Shown piece after piece: positions 1 through 6,067 of a stretch of DNA of 7,722 bases. The stretch is from Dehalococcoidia bacterium SM23_28_2 (lineage in GTDB: Bacteria; Chloroflexota; Dehalococcoidia; SM23-28-2), in the NCBI GenBank assembly GCA_001303545.1, contig LJUA01000071.1, positions 1 through 7,722 on the forward strand, read 5' to 3'. Made by a program: the position numbers and the translations under genes. The notes under the pieces are model-generated. The model had not been told where the DNA came from. It saw only the letters and a list, made by a program, of their open reading frames with translations, and did not search any database. Numbering within the stretch: position 1 is the stretch's first letter; each line of letters starts with the position of its first letter.

Positions 1-5
1 ATAGA

Positions 6-1208
6 TCACGCTCCATATTTGGTGAACCGGTCGGCGTGGGCCATGGCCAGCGGCATGATCTCCGTAGCCGCGAACAGGCCCAGCGACCCCTTCTGACAGT
101 CCCGCTCGTTGAACGCCCCCGCCATATCGGCCTGGCACCAGCGCGAGCGCAGCACGAAGGGCACCGGATGCCAGGAATGGGCGCGATAGGCGGAAGGCGT
201 GGAATGATCCCCAGTGACCATCAACACGTCTGGCTTGAGAGAGAGCAACTCAGGGATGATAGCGTCCACCTCCTCTACCTTCGCCACCTTGCGCTGGAAG
301 TCACCGTCCTCCCCTGCCGAGTCCGTGGCCTTGTAGTGAACGAAGAAGAAATCGAACTGCTCCCAGTGCTCGCGCAGCGCGGCCAACGAATCGCTCAGGG
401 AAGGGCCGGCAGGTAGAGCAGTCATCCCCACCAGCTTGGCCAGGCCACGGTACATGGGGTAGTAGGCGATGGCCGCCGCCCGCAGGCCGTACACCTCGGG
501 GAAGGAGGGCAGGTCCGGCCAGCGAGCGAACCCGCGCAGGAGCACCATATTGGCCGGATGATGGCCGCGCAGCCGTTCGCGGGCCGCAGCGACGAACGCA
601 CTCACCAGCGCGGCCGTGGCCTTCGCCGCCGGCGCGCGCGCCGCCACCCCCAGCGGCGGCACGCCCACCTGCTGGGGGTCGGTCTCGCTCAGGGCGTCGG
701 AGAGGCCGTCGCCCCTGAGCGCCAGCAGGAACCGATGCTCCCGCACGGGCTCCACGAACAGCTCAGCGCCCGGCAGATCGATGGTGCGCAGCTCGGCGCA
801 GAGGCGGGCGCAGGTGTCGGTATCGATGCGGCCGGCGCGGCGGTCGACAACCAGGCCGCCATCGTCCACGGTGCAGAAGTTGCCGCGAGCGGCCACATCC
901 CGAGGCCCCAGGTCGAAGTCGATGCCCACCGCCTCCAGGGCACCACGGCCGATGCGATAGCGCAGGGGATCGTAGCTGAAGAGGGCCAGGTGGCCGGGCC
1001 CGCTGCCCGGCGTGATCCCCACGCCGACGTGATAGACCATGCCGCAGATGCCCTCCTGGGCCAGGCGGTCCAGGTTGGGGATGCGGGCCGTCTCCATCTC
1101 CGTGCGGCCAGTCTGGGGATCGGGCAATCCCCCCAGGCCGTCCATCACCAGCAGGACGATCTTCGTCTCGGCAGGGATCGCAATCTCGCGGATAAGTTCA
1201 AAGTCCAC
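6..1208 (-). CDS. apgM: 2,3-bisphosphoglycerate-independent phosphoglycerate mutase, archaeal (ApgM) type
   Basis: Interconverts 3-phosphoglycerate and 2-phosphoglycerate in cytosolic glycolysis/gluconeogenesis, a metal-dependent alkaline-phosphatase-fold enzyme that needs no bisphosphoglycerate cofactor. The product is 400 aa, the normal length for the ApgM branch and shorter than the roughly 510 aa GpmI form. Visible motifs are VMDGLGG at 21-27 (metal ligand Asp23), TPGSGPGHLAL at 66-76 with the presumed phosphorylated Ser69, KATDSAGEDGDF at 293-304, VTGDHSTP at 331-338 and HSWHPVPF at 344-351, together forming the usual two-metal site. The start is a GTG (1206-1208), chosen because GAGGT (plus-strand 1217-1221) sits 8 nt upstream and homology begins at once. 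That SD overlaps the pgk stop; the gap to pgk is 11 bp. It follows pgk, the preceding glycolytic step, and is the last gene of the operon seen here; the TGA stop lies at 6-8, and any terminator lies outside the window. Assignment by motif and length is strong. Confidence 0.95.
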   Translation of the reverse strand: MDFELIREIAIPAETKIVLLVMDGLGGLPDPQTGRTEMETARIPNLDRLAQEGICGMVYHVGVGITPGSGPGHLALFSYDPLRYRIGRGALEAVGIDFDLGPRDVAARGNFCTVDDGGLVVDRRAGRIDTDTCARLCAELRTIDLPGAELFVEPVREHRFLLALRGDGLSDALSETDPQQVGVPPLGVAARAPAAKATAALVSAFVAAARERLRGHHPANMVLLRGFARWPDLPSFPEVYGLRAAAIAYYPMYRGLAKLVGMTALPAGPSLSDSLAALREHWEQFDFFFVHYKATDSAGEDGDFQRKVAKVEEVDAIIPELLSLKPDVLMVTGDHSTPSAYRAHSWHPVPFVLRSRWCQADMAGAFNERDCQKGSLGLFAATEIMPLAMAHADRFTKYGA

Positions 1209-1216
1209 AGCTTATG

Positions 1217-1221
1217 ACCTC
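1217..1221 (-). promoter_or_regulatory. Ribosome binding site of apgM, overlapping the pgk stop
   Basis: On the minus strand GAGGT lies 8 nt before the GTG at 1206-1208, and its first bases are shared with the TGA stop of pgk (1220-1222). No ATG is available between the pgk stop and this GTG, so the site decides the GTG start and suggests coupled translation. Confidence 0.7.
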
Positions 1222-2404
1222 AGTCCTTGTCTTGCAGCGCCGCCACGCCCGGCAGCTCGCGGCCTTCCAGGAACTCCAGGGCCGCGCCGCCGCCGGTGGA
1301 AACATGGCTGAACTTGCCCTCCAGGCCCAATCGCTCCACCACCGCCACCGTCTCGCCGCCGCCGACGATCGTCGTGGCCTCCAGGCCAGCGATGACCTCC
1401 GCCAGGCGATGGGAGCCCTGAGAGAAAGGCTCGAACTCGATGACCCCCATCGGGCCGTTCCACAACACCGTCCTGCAATCGCGCAAGGCGTCCACGAACG
1501 CCTCCGTCGTCTTCTCGCCGATGTCCAGGATCTGCCAATCGACCGGGATCTCCTTCACCGACACCTGCCGGCGCCCGGCATCGGCCGCGAAGCGGTCACC
1601 GACGACCACGTCCGAGGGCAGCAGAAGCGCGAGCCCCCGCTGAGACGCCCGCTCCATGATCTGACGGGCGGTCTTCACGTAATCCTCCTCCACCAGCGAC
1701 TGGCCCACCTCCAGGCCCTCGCTCTTGAGGAAATTGGAGGCCATCCCGCCGCCGATGATCAGACGGTCCACCTTCTCCAGCAGGTTCTCCAGCACGCCCA
1801 TCTTGGTGCTGATCTTGGCCCCGCCGATGACCGCCGCGAAGGGCCTATCGGGGCTAACCAGGGCCTTGCCCAGAAAGGTCAGCTCCTTCTCCATGAGGAA
1901 CCCCGCTACAGCGGGGAGATAGGCGGCCACGCCCGCCGTGGAGGCGTGGGCGCGATGGGCAGTGCCGAAGGCGTCGTTGACGTAGAGCCCGGCCAGGGAA
2001 GCCAGGGCGCGCGCGAAATCGGGGTCGTTGGCCTCCTCCTCGGGATGAAAGCGCAGGTTCTCCAGCAGGAGAACCTCGCCGGGGCCGAGGGCCTTGACCG
2101 CCGCTTCCACCTGCGGCCCCACGCAGTCGTCGGTCGTCTTCACCGGCGAACGCAGGAGCTCGCTCAGCCGGCGGGCCACCGGCGCCATGCGCAAGGAGTC
2201 ATCGATGCCCTTTGGCCGCCCCAGGTGGGAGCAAAGGATGAGCCTGGTCTCGCGCTCCCGCAGGTATTCGATGGTGGGCAGAGCCGCTCGAATGCGGGTG
2301 TCGTCGACGACGTCGCCGCTGTTCGGATCGAGAGGGACGTTGAAGTCCACCCGCAGGAGAATCCTCCTGCCCCGAACGTCGATGTCGGCGATCGTTTTCT
2401 TCAT
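1220..2404 (-). CDS. pgk: Phosphoglycerate kinase
   Basis: Cytosolic glycolytic enzyme that transfers a phosphate from 1,3-bisphosphoglycerate to ADP, yielding ATP and 3-phosphoglycerate. The 394 aa product has the usual bacterial length and both PGK lobes. N-terminal substrate-lobe motifs are RVDFNVPL (18-25), SHLGRPKG (59-66), ENLRFHPEEE (115-124) and NDAFGTAHRAHAST (143-156). C-terminal nucleotide-lobe motifs are GGAKISTKMG (194-203), GGGMASNFL (218-226), WNGPMGVIE (315-323) and HVSTGGGAALEFLEG (367-381). The loop normally written GGGD[ST] reads GGGET at 348-352, so the metal-linked Asp is replaced by Glu351 (codon 1352-1354). The ATG at 2402-2404 is chosen because AGGAGG lies 7 nt upstream and homology begins at MKKTIADIDVRG. 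The frame stays open upstream to 2884, but that part overlaps the acylase gene and resembles no PGK. The gap from the acylase gene is 11 bp. The product of this enzyme is the substrate of apgM immediately downstream. Confidence 0.97.
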   Translation of the reverse strand: MKKTIADIDVRGRRILLRVDFNVPLDPNSGDVVDDTRIRAALPTIEYLRERETRLILCSHLGRPKGIDDSLRMAPVARRLSELLRSPVKTTDDCVGPQVEAAVKALGPGEVLLLENLRFHPEEEANDPDFARALASLAGLYVNDAFGTAHRAHASTAGVAAYLPAVAGFLMEKELTFLGKALVSPDRPFAAVIGGAKISTKMGVLENLLEKVDRLIIGGGMASNFLKSEGLEVGQSLVEEDYVKTARQIMERASQRGLALLLPSDVVVGDRFAADAGRRQVSVKEIPVDWQILDIGEKTTEAFVDALRDCRTVLWNGPMGVIEFEPFSQGSHRLAEVIAGLEATTIVGGGETVAVVERLGLEGKFSHVSTGGGAALEFLEGRELPGVAALQDKD

Positions 2405-2411
2405 CGCCTCG

Positions 2412-2417
2412 CCTCCT
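2412..2417 (-). promoter_or_regulatory. Ribosome binding site of pgk, overlapping the acylase stop
   Basis: A perfect AGGAGG on the minus strand with a 7 nt spacer to the ATG at 2402-2404. It overlaps the TAG stop of the acylase gene (2416-2418). It settles the pgk start against the much longer open frame upstream. Confidence 0.85.
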
Positions 2418-4806
2418 ATGCTGGCATCAGTGTTAGCTTGCCCGCTGCCTGCCCTTCGATATCCCTGCGGTCGAAGAGCATGGGGTGGTACTCCAGCCAC
2501 CGCCAGGCGTTGATCATGTCGCTGTAATGGGGACTGGCCGGATGCCCCGACTGGCCGCCGGGCATGATCGCCACACTGCGGTTGAGGTCGCCCAGGTCGA
2601 TGATCTGGCGATAGGAAACAGCGAAACTGTGAACCGCATAGGGCCGGCTGCCGATGTAGGATGCCTGGGCGACGGTGTTCGCGTCGCCGCCCACCGGCAC
2701 CGGGCCGCGGGTGAAGATGGGCCGCAGCGCGCGCACTCTGCCCAGCACGTGCTCGAAGGGAACATAGTGGACACGGCCCCACGTCCAGCCGGACATCTCC
2801 TCCCCCAGCGACCGCCGCAGGGCAGCGACGGCCTCCTCCAGGCTCTGCTCCATCACCTCCCGCCAGCTCCGGTCGTCGAACCAATCGGGGGGCTCCTCCT
2901 TCATCAGGCTCAACAGCCAGGAGGCAGAACGATATAAGTAAGCGCTATCGGGAACGGCCGGATGCAGCTCCTTGCCGACAAAGTAGTCGGTGAGGGGCCC
3001 CAGCTTAGCGGCGACCGTGTTGCGCAGCATGTGAAGGAAAAAGGCCTCCACGATGGTAGCCGCCACGCTGTCCGGCGAGAGCTGATGGTCCCAGACTCGC
3101 AGGAAGTTGAGAGCCCGCTTGGCGTCCTCACTGGCGGGTTGAAGGCCGAGAATGTGCTCGGCCAGCTCTCGGCCGGGGATGGAGTAGAGGTCGCCCTGTA
3201 TGATCCGAAAGTCCTCCAGCGAGTGCTTCTCCTTGGCCTCCAGCAGCTCCACGATGCGCTGGATGCGGTAGCCGTCCATGTACTCGGCGCTCAGGAAGTA
3301 GGGGTAGTCGTCGTCCACGGCCTTGTTGTTCGCCGAGGCCACGTAGTGCGTGGACGGATTGAAGACAGACGGCAGCTCGTCGAAGGGGATGAAGCCCTTC
3401 CAGTCGTACTCCCCCGTCCAACCCGGCGAGGGCACCAGCCCCTGGCCCTTGGCTCGCAGGGGCACCAGGCCGGCCATCTGATAGCCGATGTTGCCCTCCA
3501 CATCGGCGTAGACGAAGTTCTGAGTGGGCGCTGGCCAATGACTCACGGCCTCGCGGAACTCCTCCCAGTTGCCAGCCCTGTTCAGCAAGAGGATGGCCTG
3601 GGCGTGCTGGCTGGGCTCGGCCACCACCGTGCGCAACGCCAGCGCTCGCTCCTCGCCGGGGATACTCGGGCTGATGATCGGCCCGTGGCCGGTCACCAGG
3701 ATCTCCTCCACCACCGCCTCGCGCCGACCGCGCACGCGGATCTCCTCCCGCACGATCTCGCCGTCCACCCACTTGCCGCCGGACTCGTACTGACGAGGGT
3801 CCTTGGGGTTGATCCGCTCCACGAACAGGTCATCGCCGTCGGTCATGGTATTGGTGATGCCCCAGGCGATGCGATCGTTGTGGCCGATGATGACCCCCGC
3901 CACGCCGGGAATGGAGGCGCCGATCACATTGGAGCCACCGCCGTTGAGATGCACCTCGTACCAGATGTTGGGCATCTGCAAGGGCAGGTGGGGATCGTTG
4001 GCCAGCAGAGGCTTGCCCGTCGCCGATTTCGCGCCGTCCACCGCCCAGTTGTTGCTGCCGCCCCCTCTGGCACCGGCCAGCTCCTGCACCTTGCGCAGCT
4101 CCTCCAGCAGCGGCGCTCCCAGGCCGCGGCACTCAGCCCCCGGCGGGACGATAAGAGGCGCCCCTACCGGATAGCCCGGCTCCATACGGGCGGCCTCCTC
4201 AGGACCCAGCCGCTCCACTATCCACGAGCGGACGATCTCAGTGTCCCAGTTGCCGGAGAGACTCCAGCCCACGAACTTGCCGATGGCCAGGCCGTCCACG
4301 GGCGTCCAGCGGTGGGGTCGGTAGCGGAGGATGACGAACTCCGGCGACAGGCGATTCCTGTTCCCGTCGATGAAGGCGTTGACCCCCTCCGCATAGGCCT
4401 CCAGGTTCTCGCGCATCGCCTCCGCCAACTGCTCCAGTTCAGCCTCAGCGGCGCGACGCAACCCCACCCTCCGCAGCAGGCGGTCGGCCTCCAGGGCCAT
4501 CGGCCCGAATACTTCGGCTAGCCTCCCCGAGGCTGCCCGCCGGACCAGATCCATGCCCCACAGCCGGTCCTGGGCATGAACGTATCCCTGGGCGAACATA
4601 AGGTCTCTGACGCTGCCGGCGTAGATATGAGGCACGCCCCAGCGGTCGCGGATGACCTCCACGGGGGAATCCAGGCCCTCGAGGCGAACAGAGCCCTTGG
4701 TGGCGGGCACGCTACGTCGCAGAAGGAAGTAAACAGCCGCTCCACCCACCGCGGCGCCTAAGGCCAACCCAAGCACGACATAGCGAACAGTCCTCCCTAC
4801 CGCCAA
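2416..4806 (-). CDS. Penicillin acylase family (peptidase S45) Ntn hydrolase, membrane-anchored precursor
   Basis: An N-terminal-nucleophile amidohydrolase of the penicillin G acylase / acyl-homoserine-lactone acylase family; natural substrate unknown. It is 796 aa from the TTG at 4804-4806, the usual precursor size, which family members cleave autocatalytically into alpha and beta chains. Residues 9-29 are hydrophobic, followed by two Arg, giving a signal-anchor or uncleaved signal peptide with no lipobox, so the enzyme probably acts outside the membrane. The alpha region has RDRWGVPHIYA (53-63) and FAQGYVHAQDRLWGMD (71-86). The processing site is GGG|SNNW with nucleophile Ser251 (codon 4054-4056), followed by NDPHLPLQMPNIWYEVH (270-286), NTMTDGDDLFVE (319-330), TQNFVYADVEGNIGY (428-442, Asn430 the likely oxyanion residue), VPVGGDANTV (703-712) and PGGQSGHPASPHY (749-761). 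The TTG start rests on AGGAGG 6 nt upstream; an ATG at 4869 would lie inside rpiB. The gap from rpiB is 10 bp. No residue separates beta-lactam, lactone or peptide-amide activity here. Confidence 0.93.
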   Translation of the reverse strand: MAVGRTVRYVVLGLALGAAVGGAAVYFLLRRSVPATKGSVRLEGLDSPVEVIRDRWGVPHIYAGSVRDLMFAQGYVHAQDRLWGMDLVRRAASGRLAEVFGPMALEADRLLRRVGLRRAAEAELEQLAEAMRENLEAYAEGVNAFIDGNRNRLSPEFVILRYRPHRWTPVDGLAIGKFVGWSLSGNWDTEIVRSWIVERLGPEEAARMEPGYPVGAPLIVPPGAECRGLGAPLLEELRKVQELAGARGGGSNNWAVDGAKSATGKPLLANDPHLPLQMPNIWYEVHLNGGGSNVIGASIPGVAGVIIGHNDRIAWGITNTMTDGDDLFVERINPKDPRQYESGGKWVDGEIVREEIRVRGRREAVVEEILVTGHGPIISPSIPGEERALALRTVVAEPSQHAQAILLLNRAGNWEEFREAVSHWPAPTQNFVYADVEGNIGYQMAGLVPLRAKGQGLVPSPGWTGEYDWKGFIPFDELPSVFNPSTHYVASANNKAVDDDYPYFLSAEYMDGYRIQRIVELLEAKEKHSLEDFRIIQGDLYSIPGRELAEHILGLQPASEDAKRALNFLRVWDHQLSPDSVAATIVEAFFLHMLRNTVAAKLGPLTDYFVGKELHPAVPDSAYLYRSASWLLSLMKEEPPDWFDDRSWREVMEQSLEEAVAALRRSLGEEMSGWTWGRVHYVPFEHVLGRVRALRPIFTRGPVPVGGDANTVAQASYIGSRPYAVHSFAVSYRQIIDLGDLNRSVAIMPGGQSGHPASPHYSDMINAWRWLEYHPMLFDRRDIEGQAAGKLTLMPA

Positions 4807-4812
4807 GGTGCA

Positions 4813-4818
4813 CCTCCT
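4813..4818 (-). promoter_or_regulatory. Ribosome binding site of the acylase gene, deciding a TTG start
   Basis: AGGAGG on the minus strand overlaps the TAG stop of rpiB (4817-4819) and is followed after 6 nt by TTG (4804-4806). This places the start directly before the basic residues and membrane helix. Part of the site lies in the 10 bp perfect palindrome AGGTGCACCT (4806-4815), though that is too tight to form a strong hairpin. Confidence 0.75.
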
Positions 4819-5254
4819 ACGGCTCCATAGACCTGACCTTGTCCAAACGACGGGCGTGGCGCCCGCCATCGAAGTCCTCGCTCAGAAAGACCCTAACTAT
4901 CTCCTCGGCCAGGCCGACGCCGATGCGCCAGGCACCCATGCAGAGGACGTTGGCGTCGTTGTGCCGACGCGCCAGGCGGGCGGCGAAGATATCGTCGCAG
5001 AGAGCGGCGCGAATGCCCTTCACCTTGTTAGCCGCGATGCTCATGCCGATGCCGTTGCCACAGATGAGGATGCCCCGCTCGTACTCCCCTGCCGCCACCG
5101 CCTCCGCCAGCGGCCGGGCGATGTCCGGATAGTCCACCGGCTCCTCGCCCTGGCAGCCGAAGTCCACCCACTCGTGTCCCAGAGCGCCCAGCAGCTCCTT
5201 CAGAGTCTCCTTGAGAGCAAACCCGCGGTGATCGTTACCAATGGCGATTCGCAT
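4817..5254 (-). CDS. rpiB: Ribose-5-phosphate isomerase B (RpiB/LacA/LacB family)
   Basis: Interconverts ribulose 5-phosphate and ribose 5-phosphate in the non-oxidative pentose phosphate pathway; some family members act on allose or galactose 6-phosphates instead. The 145 aa product matches the family length (E. coli RpiB is 149). Visible features are GNDHRGFALK (6-15) with Asp8 and His9, DYPDIA (41-46), ILICGNGIGMSIAANK (62-77) with the presumed catalytic base Cys65, IRAALCDD (81-88), RRHNDANVLCMGA (96-108) with His98, and GGRHARRLDKV (130-140). The position of E. coli Thr68 is Asn67 here. The ATG at 5252-5254 is preceded 4 nt upstream by GAGAGGG, a fair SD. It lies 39 bp after tsaC; linkage of these two families is also known in Firmicutes (the ywlC-ywlF neighbourhood of Bacillus). 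The presence of Cys65 favours ribose phosphate isomerase, but substrate cannot be fixed from sequence. Confidence 0.92.
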   Translation of the reverse strand: MRIAIGNDHRGFALKETLKELLGALGHEWVDFGCQGEEPVDYPDIARPLAEAVAAGEYERGILICGNGIGMSIAANKVKGIRAALCDDIFAARLARRHNDANVLCMGAWRIGVGLAEEIVRVFLSEDFDGGRHARRLDKVRSMEP

Positions 5255-5293
5255 TATTCCCTCTCATCGCTCAGCCAGAGCCAACCCATTGCC

Positions 5294-5929
5294 CTAGGCG
5301 GCGGATACCACCCCCACCACGCTCTCTATATCCGTTCGCGATACGGCACCTTCCCGCAGGATCCTGGGCGTATCGTCTGTTATGTCAACGACAGTCGACT
5401 CCTGCCCTCCCCTGCTCGGCCCGCCGTCGATGATCACGTCGACGGCCTCGCCCAGCTCGCGCTCCACCTCCTGCGCCGTGCGGCAACTCGGCCGACCCGA
5501 GCGATTGGCGCTGGTGCCGGTGATCGGCTCACCCAGAGCGCGGATGAGCTCGCGCAGAGAGGCGTGATCGGGCACTCGCACGGCCACGCTGTCGCCGCCG
5601 CCGAGGGCCTCGCTGTGGAACGCAGGCGACCGCCGCAGCACGAGCGTCAGGCCGCCGGGCCAGAAGCGCTCGGCCAGCAGCTTCGCCGCTGAGGGCACCT
5701 CCGCGCACAAGAGGGCCATGTCCTCAGCATCGGCCAGGAGGAGAGACAACGCCTTCTGGGATAACCTACCCTTAACGACAAAAAGCCTCTCTATCGCCTG
5801 CCCGTCGCTGGCGGCTGCCCCCAGGCCGTACACAGTGTCCGAGGGGTAGGCAAGCAGCCCGCCGCCCTTGAGGACAGCGACCGCCTCCGCCAGAGCGCCC
5901 TCCGCTTCAGCCTTCAGTATCCTCACCAT
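5294..5929 (-). CDS. tsaC: L-threonylcarbamoyladenylate synthase (TsaC/YrdC/Sua5 family)
   Basis: Makes threonylcarbamoyl-AMP from threonine, bicarbonate and ATP, the first step of the universal t6A37 modification of ANN-decoding tRNAs; cytosolic. The 211 aa product is a single YrdC domain with a short tail and lacks the extra C-terminal Sua5 domain of proteins near 340 aa. Motifs are YPSDTVYGLG (28-37), KGRLSQKALSLLL (53-65), ERFWPGGLTLVLRR (87-100), SVAVRVPDH (114-122), ITGTSANRSG (136-145) and ESTVVDI (177-183). The usual prolines of the KGRPxxKPL loop are replaced (KGRLSQKAL). The ATG at 5927-5929 is the first in frame that keeps the whole domain; no SD precedes it, and an extended -10 box lies only 13 nt upstream, so the transcript may be nearly leaderless. 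It is the first gene of the minus-strand operon, with rpiB 39 bp downstream. Confidence 0.94.
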   Translation of the reverse strand: MVRILKAEAEGALAEAVAVLKGGGLLAYPSDTVYGLGAAASDGQAIERLFVVKGRLSQKALSLLLADAEDMALLCAEVPSAAKLLAERFWPGGLTLVLRRSPAFHSEALGGGDSVAVRVPDHASLRELIRALGEPITGTSANRSGRPSCRTAQEVERELGEAVDVIIDGGPSRGGQESTVVDITDDTPRILREGAVSRTDIESVVGVVSAA

Positions 5930-5942
5930 TTCAGTAGAATGC

Positions 5943-5951
5943 AGTATAGCA
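5943..5951 (-). promoter_or_regulatory. Probable extended -10 promoter of the tsaC operon
   Basis: The minus strand reads TGCTATACT, an extended -10 (TGn plus TATACT, 5 of 6 matches to TATAAT). No good -35 lies 16-18 bp upstream, which extended -10 promoters tolerate. Transcription would be expected to start near 5935-5937, only about 6-8 nt before the tsaC ATG. Confidence 0.55.
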
Positions 5952-6012
5952 CAGGCAGCAAGACGGGATCAGCGATTTTGCTAGGGTGCGAACACTTTTT
6001 ACTCAATCCTGC

Positions 6013-6041
6013 TTGACGCTACCCAAGCCCGATGCTACTCT
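6013..6041 (+). promoter_or_regulatory. Probable promoter of guaA
   Basis: TTGACG (6013-6018, 5 of 6 to the -35 consensus), a 17 bp spacer and TACTCT (6036-6041) as a weak -10, preceded by TGC that makes it an extended -10. Predicted transcription start is near 6048, giving a leader of about 20 nt to the ATG. Confidence 0.55.
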
Positions 6042-6049
6042 TGAGCCAC

Positions 6050-6054
6050 AGGAG
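6050..6054 (+). promoter_or_regulatory. Ribosome binding site of guaA
   Basis: AGGAG lies 13 nt before the ATG at 6068 and 4 nt before an in-frame GTG at 6059. Neither spacing is ideal, so the true start could be either; the difference is three residues. Confidence 0.5.
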
Positions 6055-6067
6055 CAGAGTGCAGACC

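Larger units (their letters stand above)
6..5951 (-). other. Predicted five-gene operon tsaC-rpiB-acylase-pgk-apgM
   Basis: Five minus-strand genes lie head to tail with gaps of 39, 10, 11 and 11 bp, and no terminator-like hairpin or internal promoter space between them. SD sequences overlap the previous stop codon at the last three junctions, which suggests translational coupling. The only likely promoter is upstream of tsaC. Co-transcription is inferred from spacing and not shown directly. Confidence 0.75.
5930..6067. other. Divergent intergenic region between tsaC and guaA
   Basis: This 138 bp gap is the only sizeable non-coding stretch. It is less GC-rich than the genes, most clearly around 5971-6008. 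It holds a probable promoter for each direction. The guaA leader is predicted at only about 20 nt, leaving no room for a purine riboswitch. I see no convincing operator; a 5 bp inverted repeat (AGCAA at 5957-5961, TTGCT at 5978-5982) is too short to support. Confidence 0.7.

Noticed and set aside
1214..2527. A 437-codon open frame on the plus strand opposite pgk
   Set aside because: Antisense shadow of pgk with a composition typical of complementary GC-rich codons; no domain evidence.
2405..2884. In-frame upstream extension of pgk by 160 codons
   Set aside because: It overlaps the acylase coding region, has an Arg/Gly/Ala/Pro-rich translation unlike any PGK lobe, and the perfect AGGAGG points to the ATG at 2402-2404.
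2962..4521. A 519-codon open frame on the plus strand opposite the acylase gene
   Set aside because: Shadow of GC-biased codons in the acylase; His/Leu/Gln/Val-rich low-complexity translation with no recognisable family.
4806..4815. Perfect 10 bp palindrome AGGTGCACCT as an operator or hairpin over the acylase SD
   Set aside because: Without a loop it can pair only about 3 bp as RNA, and it lies in a 10 bp gap where the SD itself explains half of the sequence; no second copy was seen.
4807..4869. ATG at 4867-4869 as the acylase start
   Set aside because: It would put 63 bases of the acylase reading frame within or just after rpiB and give an odd pre-signal segment; the TTG at 4804-4806 has a strong SD at 6 nt and directly precedes the signal-anchor.
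5957..5982. Inverted repeat AGCAA/TTGCT between tsaC and guaA as a regulator site
   Set aside because: Five-base arms with a 16 bp spacer are expected by chance in a 138 bp region.
6042..6067. Purine riboswitch ahead of guaA
   Set aside because: The predicted leader is about 20 nt, far shorter than a purine aptamer, and no such fold is evident upstream.
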